Below, piece after piece: positions 16,452-25,324 of a stretch of DNA of 64,000 bases (position 1 is its first letter; every line of letters begins with the position of its first letter). Source of the stretch: Deltaproteobacteria bacterium (lineage in GTDB: Bacteria; Desulfobacterota; DSM-4660; Desulfatiglandales; Desulfatiglandaceae). A model generated the notes under the pieces. It was given only the letters and a program-made list of their open reading frames with translations. It was not told where the DNA came from and ran no database searches. Both the position numbers and the translations under genes were made by a program. The stretch is taken from assembly GCA_019307815.1 (NCBI GenBank), contig JAFDIV010000009.1, positions 1 through 64,000 on the forward strand, written 5' to 3'.

Positions 16452-17282
16452 CTAACGAGCTCCCAAACTGCTGAAGCTGTGATACCCCCCCATCCAAATG
16501 CTTACCCCAAAAAACGTGAAAAGTAACATTCCAAAACAAATAATGGACATAATCGCGGCCTTTCTACCCCGCCATCCCACTGCAAGGCGCTCGTGCAACA
16601 GGGCTGCATAGAAAAGCCAAGTAATTAAAGACCATACCTCCTTTGGATCCCACTGCCAGTATGATCCCAAGGCCAATTGGGCGTAAATTGACCCTGTTAT
16701 CATGCCAATAGTCATGAAGGGGAAACCATATACCAAGGAATAGTAGCTCACTGAATCCAGTGTGGCCAGGGAGGGGAGTCTCCTGTAGATCAGCCCCAGA
16801 TGTTTGTTCTTTATCTCTCTTTCCTGGATAAGATACATGACTGCTGCAAGAAATGTAATAGCAAGCAGACCGTTTCCCAGAAAAATAGATATGATATGCA
16901 TGATAAGCCATGTACTCTTAAACACGGGCTTTACGGGGGTGGTAAGCCACGGCATGGCCGAGGAAATAATCATCAAAAAGGCAGCCAGCGGTGCGGCAAA
17001 GGAGCCGAGAATCATAAGCCCAAATTTTTTGTGAAAAACCAAATATATCAAAACAATAGACCAGGAAAAAAAGGACAGCGATGACTTTAAGTTCAAGACA
17101 GGAATAGTGCCTAGGGCATAGGCCCTGCTCCCTATAAACACGGTATGGCAAACGAACCCTGCCAACAGAAACCAATACGAGGTTCTGAACACCCATTTTT
17201 GTTGGTTTACAACATAGACAATGAATCCGCCTGTGGCGATGAGGTAAAGAAGCAAGGCAGCATAAAAAAAGAAAAAGGCCAT
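16452..17282 (-). CDS. CcsA/HemX-type cytochrome c assembly protein
   Basis: 276 residues from ATG 17282, with GAGTGAGG seven bases upstream; an alternative GTG at 17294 overlaps the preceding stop. Eight hydrophobic helices span most of the protein. The haem-handling tryptophan-rich segment is GSYWQWDPKEVWSLITWL, with a His in LLHERL, and another His in the WLIMHIISIFLGNG helix. CcsA (ResC) proteins of system II present haem for cytochrome c maturation. The short form next to hemA is often called HemX and may modulate HemA level. Both readings are open. It lies in a tetrapyrrole operon with the siroheme dehydrogenase gene upstream. Confidence 0.88.
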   Translation of the reverse strand: MAFFFFYAALLLYLIATGGFIVYVVNQQKWVFRTSYWFLLAGFVCHTVFIGSRAYALGTIPVLNLKSSLSFFSWSIVLIYLVFHKKFGLMILGSFAAPLAAFLMIISSAMPWLTTPVKPVFKSTWLIMHIISIFLGNGLLAITFLAAVMYLIQEREIKNKHLGLIYRRLPSLATLDSVSYYSLVYGFPFMTIGMITGSIYAQLALGSYWQWDPKEVWSLITWLFYAALLHERLAVGWRGRKAAIMSIICFGMLLFTFFGVSIWMGGYHSFSSLGAR

Positions 17283-17290
17283 GGCATTCC

Positions 17291-18019
17291 TCACTCAGAG
17301 ATAAACTCGCTCATGTCCAGATCCAGATCAATATCCTGGGGTAATATCTCAGTTAACCTCTTTATAACCCTATTCCACTCCCTACTGGCAATGGCCTCCA
17401 GCATATCCGAGTCCACAAGGGCATGGAATATCTTGCTGTTGGTGTTTTGGGGCAATCCAGCAGAAAGGACGGCCTTGCGCACCTTTCCCATAATTTCCAG
17501 GAAAATGGCATAAGACTGGTCAAATCGTTCCTCTAATTCCTGCCGGATTCTTTTGGCCAAAGCAGGACTCTTTCCAGAAGTGGAAATGGCTATCACAAGA
17601 TCTCCCCTTTTGACTACCGAGGGCACTATGAAGCTACAATCCTCCGGCTGATCAACCGCGTTCACGAGGATGTTCCTCTGCCTCGCCTTTATGCTGATAG
17701 CACGGTTTACCTCTGGATCGTCCGTAGCAGCAATAACCAGCGTGATTCCTTCCAATGCCTCCTCATGGAAATGGGAACCGGCAAATCGAATGGAACCATT
17801 TTCGATCAATAATTTAAGTTTGTCAGACAATTTCTTGGAAATTATATGGATTTCCGACCCACATTCCAAAAGACCCTTTACCTTTCGCTCCGCCACTTCC
17901 CCTCCCCCCACCACGAGCACCCTCTTTCCCCGCATGTCTACAAAAACAGGATAGTACCTCATCCTGGTTGAGTCCGTATCCATATCTCCCTTGCCCCCAT
18001 CAAAGGCCCCTTTAATCAT
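17291..18019 (-). CDS. Precorrin-2 dehydrogenase/sirohydrochlorin ferrochelatase (Met8p-like)
   Basis: 242 residues. The N-terminal Rossmann segment RGKRVLVVGGGEVAERKVKGLL, then IAATDDPEVNRAIS, NILVNAVDQPEDCSFIVPSV and GDLVIAISTSGKSPALAKRIR match the CysG N-terminal/Met8p family. That enzyme oxidises precorrin-2 and inserts iron to give siroheme. The catalytic aspartate is in NAVDQPEDCSF. Siroheme is needed by dissimilatory sulfite reductase and as haem precursor in sulfate reducers. It may start at ATG 18019 (ATGA overlap with the radical SAM gene) or ATG 17986, which has AAGGGAG upstream. No uroporphyrinogen methylase domain is fused. Confidence 0.92.
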   Translation of the reverse strand: MIKGAFDGGKGDMDTDSTRMRYYPVFVDMRGKRVLVVGGGEVAERKVKGLLECGSEIHIISKKLSDKLKLLIENGSIRFAGSHFHEEALEGITLVIAATDDPEVNRAISIKARQRNILVNAVDQPEDCSFIVPSVVKRGDLVIAISTSGKSPALAKRIRQELEERFDQSYAIFLEIMGKVRKAVLSAGLPQNTNSKIFHALVDSDMLEAIASREWNRVIKRLTEILPQDIDLDLDMSEFISE

Positions 18020-19176
18020 ACATACCGATCCACCATTTCAGTGATAAGGGCCTCTACGCCCGCTGGGCCTTTCTTGGCCTGGATGTCCTGAATGAGATTC
18101 TTGATTTTTTGATAAGTGATGGGATCACGCATCAGGTCATCGGTGGAGCGATATGCCCCTCCCCTTCTTCCCACACGGTAAATGAGACGTTCTTCTTCGG
18201 GGAGTTCCTGATACTTACGAATCACATCCAGCATCTTTTCCTTGTCTTCGGGCAGTTTTCCGGTTACCTCCTCAAGTAAGTTCATGATGTGATCACTAGT
18301 AACCGTGCTTGTTATTCCGTCCAGGTTCTCAATAAATAGCTTGATCTCTTCAGCCAACATATCATCAGTTTGCATGGTGAAGCTTCCGTCTTTCAATTTC
18401 TGATACAGGGGTACCCGATCAGGTACTCTCAGGCTTCTAAGCCGAATAAAATGAGGATTGATCTGATTGAGTACCTTGGCCGTCTCAATGGCATGTTCCC
18501 GCCACATGTCCTGACCACCCAGCCCTGGCATCACATATTCGGAAAGTTCCATTCCCGCCTCTATGACCTTCCGGCCGGCCTCGATATGTTGGGCGGCACT
18601 CACCCCCTTCTTCATGAACTTGAGAATAGGGTCATAGCCGCTCTCCAGCCCGATATGGACCCTATCCAGGCCCGCTTCTCTGATTTTTCTCAGGGATTCA
18701 ACTGACTTGCGAACCACAGTACGGGATCGGGAATAGGTGGTCACCCGGGTGATCTCTGGAAACTTCTCCCGAAGGAAGCTCAGGACTTCCACCAGGTCCG
18801 CTGTTTTCATAACCAGATTATCAGCATCCTGCAAAAAACACGAACCCGTGCCATAATACATCCACATGGCCACACTTCTGTACGACTCGCTATAATCTGC
18901 ATGCCCGAAAATATAGCTGATAACTTGATCGTCGACCTCGCCCCGACACCCCAGTTTCCAGGATAATGCCTTGATATCATTGGCCATATCCCTGGCAGCC
19001 TGGATATCCCTCTTGATCTCTTCTACGGTTCGAAGCGAGAATTTTCGCTTTTTATATACAGGACAAAAAAGGCATTGGTTCCAAGGGCAGTTTCTTGTAA
19101 ACCGAAGTAGTAGGCTCCTTGCCTCATTGGGTGGCCGGATAGGGCCTTGCTCAAACGTGAGCGTCTGTCCATTCAT
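18016..19176 (-). CDS. Radical SAM protein of unknown substrate
   Basis: 386 residues from ATG 19176, which has AAGGAG ten bases upstream; the longer frame adds an unlikely leader. The [4Fe-4S] site is CPWNQCLFC, a Cx3Cx2C variant as CxxNxCxFC, preceded by SLLLRFTRN. VHIGLESGYDPILKFMKKGV and AGMELSEYVMPGLGGQ are typical later barrel strands of the coproporphyrinogen-oxidase-like/Elp3-like radical SAM group. No SPASM or B12 domain is visible. It overlaps the siroheme gene by 4 bases, so it may act on a tetrapyrrole, but the link is positional only. It is the first gene of the hemA operon. Confidence 0.8.
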   Translation of the reverse strand: MNGQTLTFEQGPIRPPNEARSLLLRFTRNCPWNQCLFCPVYKKRKFSLRTVEEIKRDIQAARDMANDIKALSWKLGCRGEVDDQVISYIFGHADYSESYRSVAMWMYYGTGSCFLQDADNLVMKTADLVEVLSFLREKFPEITRVTTYSRSRTVVRKSVESLRKIREAGLDRVHIGLESGYDPILKFMKKGVSAAQHIEAGRKVIEAGMELSEYVMPGLGGQDMWREHAIETAKVLNQINPHFIRLRSLRVPDRVPLYQKLKDGSFTMQTDDMLAEEIKLFIENLDGITSTVTSDHIMNLLEEVTGKLPEDKEKMLDVIRKYQELPEEERLIYRVGRRGGAYRSTDDLMRDPITYQKIKNLIQDIQAKKGPAGVEALITEMVDRYV

Positions 19177-19353
19177 ATACTCAACACTCCTTAGGTTGGT
19201 CTTTTCCTTAACATCCACCCTTTTCAAAAGAAATGGAGTCAGCCTTGTATTTTCATTGTATCTCAAAAAACAAAGAGAATATCAACTCATATACATTTTG
19301 CAGCCCACATACCCCCTTCCTTGGGGCTGTGTGAAAGCTCTGATTTTGGCTTA

Positions 19354-19467
19354 TGTGTCATTTCGAGCCTGCCTGCTGCAGGCAGGCGAAGCGAAAAATC
19401 TTTTGTTATCCAGTACTTGCTGGTTCAGGATTCCTCGGCTTACGCCTCGGAATGACCTTATGACACA
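19354..19467. repeat. Dispersed repeat with perfect 8-bp terminal inverted repeats
   Basis: TGTGTCAT at 19354-19361 and ATGACACA at 19460-19467 are exact inverted copies. Next to them, TTTCGAG plus CGAAGCGAAAAATC on the left and GATTCCTCGGCTTACGCCTC on the right form an imperfect inverted repeat. Elements of the type TCATTTCGAGCGAAGCGAAAAATC are widespread in Desulfobacterota and other uncultured bacteria, from memory. The copy is interrupted by a 19-bp micro-palindrome. Confidence 0.65.
19368..19386. repeat. Micro-palindrome (19 bp) inserted in the dispersed repeat
   Basis: CCTGCCTGCTGCAGGCAGG has two perfect 9-base arms around one T. It splits the word CGAG-CGAAGCG. Excision restores the continuous CGAGCGAAGCGAAAAATC of the surrounding repeat. 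Confidence 0.75.
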
Positions 19468-19543
19468 GTTTATCGATGAGGGGAATAGTCGTAAAGTTGT
19501 AATAGTTCAAGGTCGATCACAAAAGTAAGGGGGCAGATAAGGT

Positions 19544-21160
19544 ATGAGGCCAGCAACGGATACTGGGGGACAGAAAAAGAGATCTGATCCAGGGCGCTCA
19601 ACCCTTGACTTCCTGGTGCGCCGAATCCAGCACACAGCAGATCTACCGGCCTTCTCCAAAATCATTATGGAGATTAATGAAAAGACCTCTCCTTCAAGTG
19701 CAAATTATGCATCCGCATCAGAATTGGCCAATACGATCCTAAAAGACTACTCTTTGACAAATAAGCTTCTCCGCCTCGTTAACTCCGCCTATTACGGTCA
19801 AACAGCAGGCAAGGTCACCACTGTAAGCCGTGCAGTTGTCATCCTAGGGTTCGAGCAGGTTCGCATGGCAGCGTCTTCAATCTTGTTGTTTGAACATCTT
19901 CAAGACAAGTCATCCAGCAAAGCATTAAAGGAAGAGGCTATCAATGCACTAATGGGGGGGCTGATCGCTAGAGAGATCAGTGCACTCACAGGGTTTGCAG
20001 AGGTGGAAGAGGCCTTCATTTGCTCCATGCTACATAATCTTGGCAAGATTCTTGTCATCTTTTACCTGCCGGAAGAATATGAGCGTATAGAATCCTTGAA
20101 ATCCAAAAAGGAAATTGATGAACGGCTTGCCTCTCGAGCGGTCTTGGGCTTGTCATACACGGCCCTCGGCAGAGGAATAGCCAAGAGCTGGAAGTTCCCG
20201 GAAAAGATCCTTCACTCCATGGGAGACCTCCCAAAAGGGAAAGTCGGCCCTGCAAAATCAGAAGAAGACGCCCTTTTAAAGCTATCATGCCTTTCCAATG
20301 AGATCTGCCACCTCTTTAAGGCCCAGGAAACACTAGATGTGCAAGAAGAATTGACCGAGCTCATGGGGAGATATGGGGCATGTCTTCCGCTTGCAAAGGA
20401 ACAACTGGATACTGCATTGAACTCTGCTATTGAAAAAATCAACCAATATTCTGAAATACTTGAAGTCTCTACGTCTGATAGTCCCCTGATCGGCCGGCTG
20501 TATTCCTATTCGAAAAAATCTTTACCGATCCCTGAAGGCGACACAATTGAAATCGTGCCTTCAGGTAAGGAAGAACGCAAAAAGGAGGGCCTGGAGATCG
20601 AAAACAGGTTCTTTTTCACGCCTGAAAGCGGACCGGAGCAGCCCGACAGCCTTTTGATTGCCGGTATAGAGGAAGTGAGTGCCCTTCTTCTAGGAGGCCA
20701 GGGGCTAAGAGACGTACTCACCGCAATCCTTGAGACGATGTACAGGGGATTCTGTTTCCATAGGGTCCTTCTCTGCCTTGCCAACAAGGCCCACACCAAG
20801 ATGGTTGCCCGGTTTGGCTTTGGCCCGGACATTGGGGAACTGATGAAGGGATTTCGATTTCCCATCACCAAAGGGAGAGATATATTCAATCTCGCCGTGG
20901 AAATAGGAAAAGACATCAGAATAGATGACACGCATAGTCCCCGGGTTGCCAAACGGATCCCACAGTGGTACCGGAGGACTGTTTTTGCCAGGGCATTTGT
21001 TATCTTTCCCGTGGTGATCGATGGAAAAACCGTTGGAATGTTTTATGCGGATAGGGAAAAACCGGGAAAGGTAATAGATGATCTTCTCTTGGATTATATG
21101 AGGACTTTACGCAATCAAGCTACCCTCGCCATAATGCGACATTACTCCCCCTTGCACTAG
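19544..21160 (+). CDS. HDOD-GAF signalling protein
   Basis: 538 residues. An HDOD domain (about 20-270) shows DLPAFSKIIMEINEKTS, ANTILKDYSLTNKLLRLVNSAYYG, VSRAVVILGFEQVRMAA and CSMLHNLGKILVIFYLPEEY. Here the HD-type metal site is partly degenerate (MLHNLGK), as usual for HDOD. A GAF domain (about 370-535) has GFCFHRVLLCLANK and IFPVVIDGKTVGMFYAD. HDOD proteins regulate stress or signalling without phosphodiesterase activity; the GAF part probably senses a small molecule. It is monocistronic, with a weak AAGGGGG ribosome site. Confidence 0.88.
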   Translation: MRPATDTGGQKKRSDPGRSTLDFLVRRIQHTADLPAFSKIIMEINEKTSPSSANYASASELANTILKDYSLTNKLLRLVNSAYYGQTAGKVTTVSRAVVILGFEQVRMAASSILLFEHLQDKSSSKALKEEAINALMGGLIAREISALTGFAEVEEAFICSMLHNLGKILVIFYLPEEYERIESLKSKKEIDERLASRAVLGLSYTALGRGIAKSWKFPEKILHSMGDLPKGKVGPAKSEEDALLKLSCLSNEICHLFKAQETLDVQEELTELMGRYGACLPLAKEQLDTALNSAIEKINQYSEILEVSTSDSPLIGRLYSYSKKSLPIPEGDTIEIVPSGKEERKKEGLEIENRFFFTPESGPEQPDSLLIAGIEEVSALLLGGQGLRDVLTAILETMYRGFCFHRVLLCLANKAHTKMVARFGFGPDIGELMKGFRFPITKGRDIFNLAVEIGKDIRIDDTHSPRVAKRIPQWYRRTVFARAFVIFPVVIDGKTVGMFYADREKPGKVIDDLLLDYMRTLRNQATLAIMRHYSPLH

Positions 21161-21360
21161 TCCCCAACCTCCTACTATTGACACCCTAGAATCTGAAGAC
21201 CTTGTTTGCTTGCAGGTTAATGCCTCATATCTCCATTGACTTCCGATGCTCAAAGTTATTATCTATGTAATGTGAAGGGCCGAGATGACACCAGGGGACT
21301 GAGTGCCTGGTCCGCAATAAATAAAAAAGAACAAGGACAAACAAGACACAAGGAGATCTG

Positions 21361-22863
21361 ATGAAATACGAAGACTTTCCAAAAGAGATTCAACCTTACT
21401 TGTACCCAAAACCTCAGGGCCATATGGCCTATGTATGCTTAGGGTGCGACGGGGAGTTTGACATATCTCAGCTCCTATACACCTGCCCAAACTGCGGAAA
21501 CGTCTTATTACTTGTTGATAAAAATACCTCTCATCTGGAGGCCATTGACGGAAAAACATGGCAGCGCATCTTTGACTATCGAAGGATGCTCAATGATCCG
21601 CCGTTGAAGGGCATCTTCAGGTATTACGAATTCATTGCACCTGTAATACCCCTTGACCTGATTATCTATCTAGGCGAAGGACACACACCCCTTGTTAAGG
21701 CCAATCAAGGCCTTATCAAAGAAACAGGAGTAGAGTTCTTTTTCAAAAATGATGGTCTTAATCCCAGCGCCTCCTTTAAGGACCGGGGAATGGCATGCGC
21801 CCTGAGCTATATCCACTACCTAGCCAAAGAAAAGAACATCTCTGACCTCATCGCCATCTGTGCCTCCACAGGCGATACATCCGCATCCGCCGCCCTTTAC
21901 GCCGCTTACCTTAAGGATATCGTGAAGTCGGTAGTGCTTCTTCCCAAAGGGAAGGTTACTCCCCAACAACTGTCTCAACCGCTTGGCAGTGGCGCCAAGG
22001 TCCTGGAGATCGCGGGCGTGTTCGATGACTGCATGAAGGTAGTGGAGCACCTGGCCGAGCAGTACAATGTGGCCCTGCTCAATTCCAAGAATAGCTGGAG
22101 AATCCTGGGGCAAGAGTCCTTTTCTTTTGAAATTGCCCAGGACTTTGATTATGAGGTGGGCGATAAAGCGGTGGTGGTCCCCATTGGAAATGCGGGCAAT
22201 ATCACGGCTGTAATAAGTGGCTTCCTCAAGTTTTTCAGGGCTGGCATCATAGACAAATTACCCAAAATCATAGGCGTCCAATCCGAGCATGCAGATCCCG
22301 TTTATAGGTACTACCTAGAGCAGGCACCTGAGCGCCGCTCATTCAAACCAGTAGCAGTCAAGCCCAGCGTGGCCCAGGCAGCCATGATCGGCAACCCTGT
22401 GTCCATGCCCAGGGTTATCCGGCTTGTGGAGGAATATAATAGGGAGGCAGGTCAAAAACAGGTGTTTGTGGTCCAGGTCACAGAGCAGGAAATTATGGAT
22501 TCCATGCTCATTGCCAACCGCAATGGCCATATCGTGTGCACCCAAGGTGGAGAATCTTTGGCAGGTTTTCGCAGGGCCATTGATATGGGGTATGTGGGGA
22601 GTGCAGAGATCGGGGTTCTGGACTCAACGGCCCACATGCTAAAGTTTGCCGTATTTCAAGACATGTACTTTAATGATGCATTTGATCCCCAATTCCATAT
22701 TACACCCAGACCCGAGCTTCAAAACGCCCCCATTGAGGTGAAACCAGAGGGGCTAGACACATTTCCTGCGCCAGACAAACTACTTCATGGGGAGGAAATA
22801 GATAAATTTGTCAAGGAAACGGCCAAGGAGATCGCCAGAATACTTGGATTAGAGCAAAAATAA
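21361..22863 (+). CDS. thrC: Threonine synthase
   Basis: 500 residues. Threonine synthase is a PLP enzyme converting O-phosphohomoserine to threonine. The N-terminal Cys pairs CLGCDGEF and CPNCGN make a rubredoxin-like zinc ribbon, common in the longer family members. The PLP lysine is in NPSASFKDRGM near residue 140, and the phosphate-binding glycine loop is PIGNAGNITA. AICASTGDTSASAALYAAYL is the threonine synthase signature following the lysine. The C-terminal domain is complete. The downstream rlmH gene shares one base (TAATG), so both are co-transcribed. Confidence 0.95.
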   Translation: MKYEDFPKEIQPYLYPKPQGHMAYVCLGCDGEFDISQLLYTCPNCGNVLLLVDKNTSHLEAIDGKTWQRIFDYRRMLNDPPLKGIFRYYEFIAPVIPLDLIIYLGEGHTPLVKANQGLIKETGVEFFFKNDGLNPSASFKDRGMACALSYIHYLAKEKNISDLIAICASTGDTSASAALYAAYLKDIVKSVVLLPKGKVTPQQLSQPLGSGAKVLEIAGVFDDCMKVVEHLAEQYNVALLNSKNSWRILGQESFSFEIAQDFDYEVGDKAVVVPIGNAGNITAVISGFLKFFRAGIIDKLPKIIGVQSEHADPVYRYYLEQAPERRSFKPVAVKPSVAQAAMIGNPVSMPRVIRLVEEYNREAGQKQVFVVQVTEQEIMDSMLIANRNGHIVCTQGGESLAGFRRAIDMGYVGSAEIGVLDSTAHMLKFAVFQDMYFNDAFDPQFHITPRPELQNAPIEVKPEGLDTFPAPDKLLHGEEIDKFVKETAKEIARILGLEQK

Positions 22864-23342
22864 TGGGTGCCGCTCATAAGATAAAAATAATCGTGGTGGA
22901 CAGAACACGTCTGCCCTTTTTAAAAGAAGGGCAAGATTTGTACCTGGAAAGGCTTTCCAGGTATGCCAGTATCCAATGGATTGAGATTAAACCTACCCCT
23001 ATTAAGAAGGGGGTTCCGCCCCAGCATGTGTTGGACGAAGAGGCAAAGGCTATATACAAGAAAATTAAGCCAGATGACTATGTGATCGCCATGGACAAAG
23101 GGGGAACCATTTACACTTCAGAGCAGTTCGCTCAACATCTGGGGCAATTGATCCAACACGGGCGTAGCGTCTTATTTTTGATAGGCGGGCCTTTAGGAAT
23201 AGCAAAGGAACTACTAGAGACGGCTCACGAAAAGATTTCCATCTCCTCCATGACCTTCACACACGAATGGTGCAGGGTGTTACTTCTTGAGCAAATCTAC
23301 AGGGCCTTCACCATATTACGAGGTGAAAAATATCATAAATAG
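22863..23342 (+). CDS. rlmH: 23S rRNA (pseudouridine-1915 N3)-methyltransferase
   Basis: 159 residues, the usual family length. RlmH is a SPOUT/knotted-fold methyltransferase acting on 70S ribosomes. Signatures are YVIAMDKGGTIYTSEQFA, LFLIGGPLGIAKELL and, at the end, SISSMTFTHEWCRVLLLEQIYRAFTILRGEKYHK (split here by features: SAM knot, catalytic His and C-terminal YHK). The start overlaps the thrC stop by one base. It converges with the response-regulator gene, 13 bases away. Confidence 0.95.
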   Translation: MGAAHKIKIIVVDRTRLPFLKEGQDLYLERLSRYASIQWIEIKPTPIKKGVPPQHVLDEEAKAIYKKIKPDDYVIAMDKGGTIYTSEQFAQHLGQLIQHGRSVLFLIGGPLGIAKELLETAHEKISISSMTFTHEWCRVLLLEQIYRAFTILRGEKYHK

Positions 23343-23355
23343 GTGGTGATTTCCG

Positions 23356-23739
23356 CTAGTCCCCTATTTCGGAATCTGGCTCTGTACTTGCTTCGAGGGC
23401 CATGGCAATCTTGCTCTTGAGCTCAGTCAAATCAAAGGACTTGATCACATAGAAGTCAGCGGCAATGGATTTCATGTCTTCCTTGAAGGTATCGTAGGCA
23501 GTACATAACACAACCGGGAGGTTATAGAATTTGTTTCTTATGTCCTGGAGTAAATCCAGGCCATTGTAGTCAACCATCTTGATGTCCAGAACCACCAAAT
23601 CCGGCTTTTCTTCCTCAATTCTCTCAAGGAGCTTATAACCACTGTCTGCAGTAATGACCTCATAGCCTGCCTCACTGAGCTCTTCAGAATAAAGATAACG
23701 GATATGCTCTTCGTCGTCCACGATGAGGATCTTTGCCAT
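23356..23739 (-). CDS. Single-domain response regulator (CheY-like receiver)
   Basis: 127 residues consisting only of a receiver domain: KILIVDDEEHIRYLYSEEL (acidic pair), LVVLDIKMVDYNGLDLL (phospho-Asp) and VVLCTAYDTFKED (switch Thr). The usual switch lysine region reads FYVIKSFDLTELK, where KS replaces the common KP. There is no output domain. GGAG lies seven bases before ATG 23739. The partner kinase is not adjacent; the only histidine-kinase-like gene nearby is absent, so its partner is remote. Confidence 0.92.
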   Translation of the reverse strand: MAKILIVDDEEHIRYLYSEELSEAGYEVITADSGYKLLERIEEEKPDLVVLDIKMVDYNGLDLLQDIRNKFYNLPVVLCTAYDTFKEDMKSIAADFYVIKSFDLTELKSKIAMALEASTEPDSEIGD

Positions 23740-23908
23740 ATCGGATTCTCCTATATATCCATTAAGGCCGGAGTAAAATAACCCATACTCCTGATTCCAT
23801 TACACCGACTATTTTGCAAACACAGGTCCCATCCTTTGAAAGGGCCCCTACTCTTCACACCATCTTTTAGCATACAAAAAACCTCACCCCTTTGCAAACA
23901 TTATGAGT

Positions 23909-24760
23909 CTATTCGTATGTATAAAATCCCCTGCCCGACTTCTGCCCCAGCCATCCAGCATCAACATACTTTCGCAAAAGAGGGCATGGACGATATTTGT
24001 CATCTCCTAATCCCTTGTGTAGAACCTCCATGATGGCCAGGCATGTGTCCAGCCCGATCAGGTCTGCCAGTGCAAGGGGGCCCATGGGATGGTTCATACC
24101 CAGTTTCATGACCTTATCAATATCTTCTGCGCTCCCAACCCCCTCGAAAAGGGCATAGACTGCCTCATTGATCATGGGCATGAGAATGCGATTACTAATA
24201 AAACCCGGGAAATCATTTGCAGGAACCGGAACCTTTCCCATTTTCTCGGCCAAAGTGCGTGTAACCTGGTATGTTTCCTCACTCGTGGCCAGGCCTTTTA
24301 TGATTTCAACAAGTTTCATGACAGGTACAGGATTCATGAAATGCATGCCAATGACATTTTCCGGCCGTTTAGTGGCCGAAGCTATCTTTGTAATGGATAT
24401 GGACGAGGTATTGGAACTGAGGATAACCCCTTCTTTGCAGTAATCATCCAACTGCTTGAAAACGTTTAGTTTCACCTCCTCATTTTCCACAATGGCCTCG
24501 ACCACAAAATCGGCCTTAGCCATGTCCTGGAGGGAAGTGGACCCCTCAATTCTTCCCAATATTTCCTTTACCTCCTGTTCTGTAAGCTTGCCCTTTTTGG
24601 CCATCCTTCCAAGACTTTTTTCGATAGTAGCAAATCCCTTTTCCACAAATGCATCCTGAACATCATTCATGATCACCGTCAGCCCGCATGCAGCTCCCAC
24701 CTGAGCTATGCCTGAGCCCATCTGTCCAGCACCTACGACTCCCAATGTCTTAATTTCCAT
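23909..24760 (-). CDS. hbd: 3-hydroxybutyryl-CoA dehydrogenase
   Basis: 283 residues with a strong GGAGGTGA ribosome site. Enzyme of beta-oxidation/butyrate metabolism that interconverts 3-hydroxyacyl-CoA and acetoacetyl-CoA with NAD(H). The dinucleotide loop is [34 protein letters not shown] precedes the catalytic His in [18 protein letters not shown]. The C-terminal [19 protein letters not shown] and [18 protein letters not shown] complete the family pattern. The acetoacetyl-CoA synthetase gene at 45.3 kb acts on a metabolite one step away. It stands alone here. Confidence 0.95.
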   Translation of the reverse strand: MEIKTLGVVGAGQMGSGIAQVGAACGLTVIMNDVQDAFVEKGFATIEKSLGRMAKKGKLTEQEVKEILGRIEGSTSLQDMAKADFVVEAIVENEEVKLNVFKQLDDYCKEGVILSSNTSSISITKIASATKRPENVIGMHFMNPVPVMKLVEIIKGLATSEETYQVTRTLAEKMGKVPVPANDFPGFISNRILMPMINEAVYALFEGVGSAEDIDKVMKLGMNHPMGPLALADLIGLDTCLAIMEVLHKGLGDDKYRPCPLLRKYVDAGWLGQKSGRGFYTYE

Positions 24761-25324
24761 CTGGTCACCTCCAGCTTATCTAGTTCCCAGCCATAAATCA
24801 GAGGATTCATGACTGGAGCCATTAGCGGCATGAAGTATCTTTGCAGTTTCTACATTGAATAGAGGAAAAACACAACTGGAAATTATATGCCTCCACATAT
24901 GGGCTCCCACGCTGTTAATGCAAAATAGCTCCCTTTGTTTTGTTCCCCACTTCCATGGATATTGACAACAGGCAAAGTGCTTTGCAAGAATACCTAATCC
25001 GGACAAAGCGGAAATGGCAAAGGTCAAAGATCAAATGTCGAAGAAAAAAGCGACTCGCCCCGCGCTGTATACAAGCCCCTTCTAACCAGCGGGCAGGCGG
25101 GTATCAGTGCTCAGCCCTCAGCTATGAGTTCAAGATTGTCTGCCATTAAAGATTCATTTGACATTGATTTGACATTTGGATTTTGGCATTTGGCATTAAA
25201 TACGATGACACAAAAAATTCTTTACGCATTCTAAATACAAACTTAGTAATAAGGCACTAACTTTTAGTGATACGAAAACTTTCGATTTATGAACTGATAC
25301 TATCTTGATCTGGAGTTGCATCCT
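24761..25324. other. Divergent gene-free region
   Basis: About 560 bases between hbd and the thymidylate synthase gene, which point away from each other. It holds an incomplete CCTGCC-type repeat unit at 25079-25098 (GCGGGCAGGCGGG) and AT-rich sequence before 25310. No small gene was recognised. Promoters for both neighbours are expected, but I could not place them with confidence. Confidence 0.45.

Larger units (their letters stand above)
19177..19543. promoter_or_regulatory. Divergent intergenic region with a dispersed repeat
   Basis: This gap separates the minus-strand tetrapyrrole operon from the plus-strand HDOD gene, so promoters for both must lie here. The 114-bp TIR repeat occupies 19354-19467. 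I see no clear promoter boxes. Confidence 0.4.

Noticed and set aside
18016-18019. Frameshift between the siroheme and radical SAM genes
   Set aside because: It is a normal ATGA stop-start overlap of adjacent genes.
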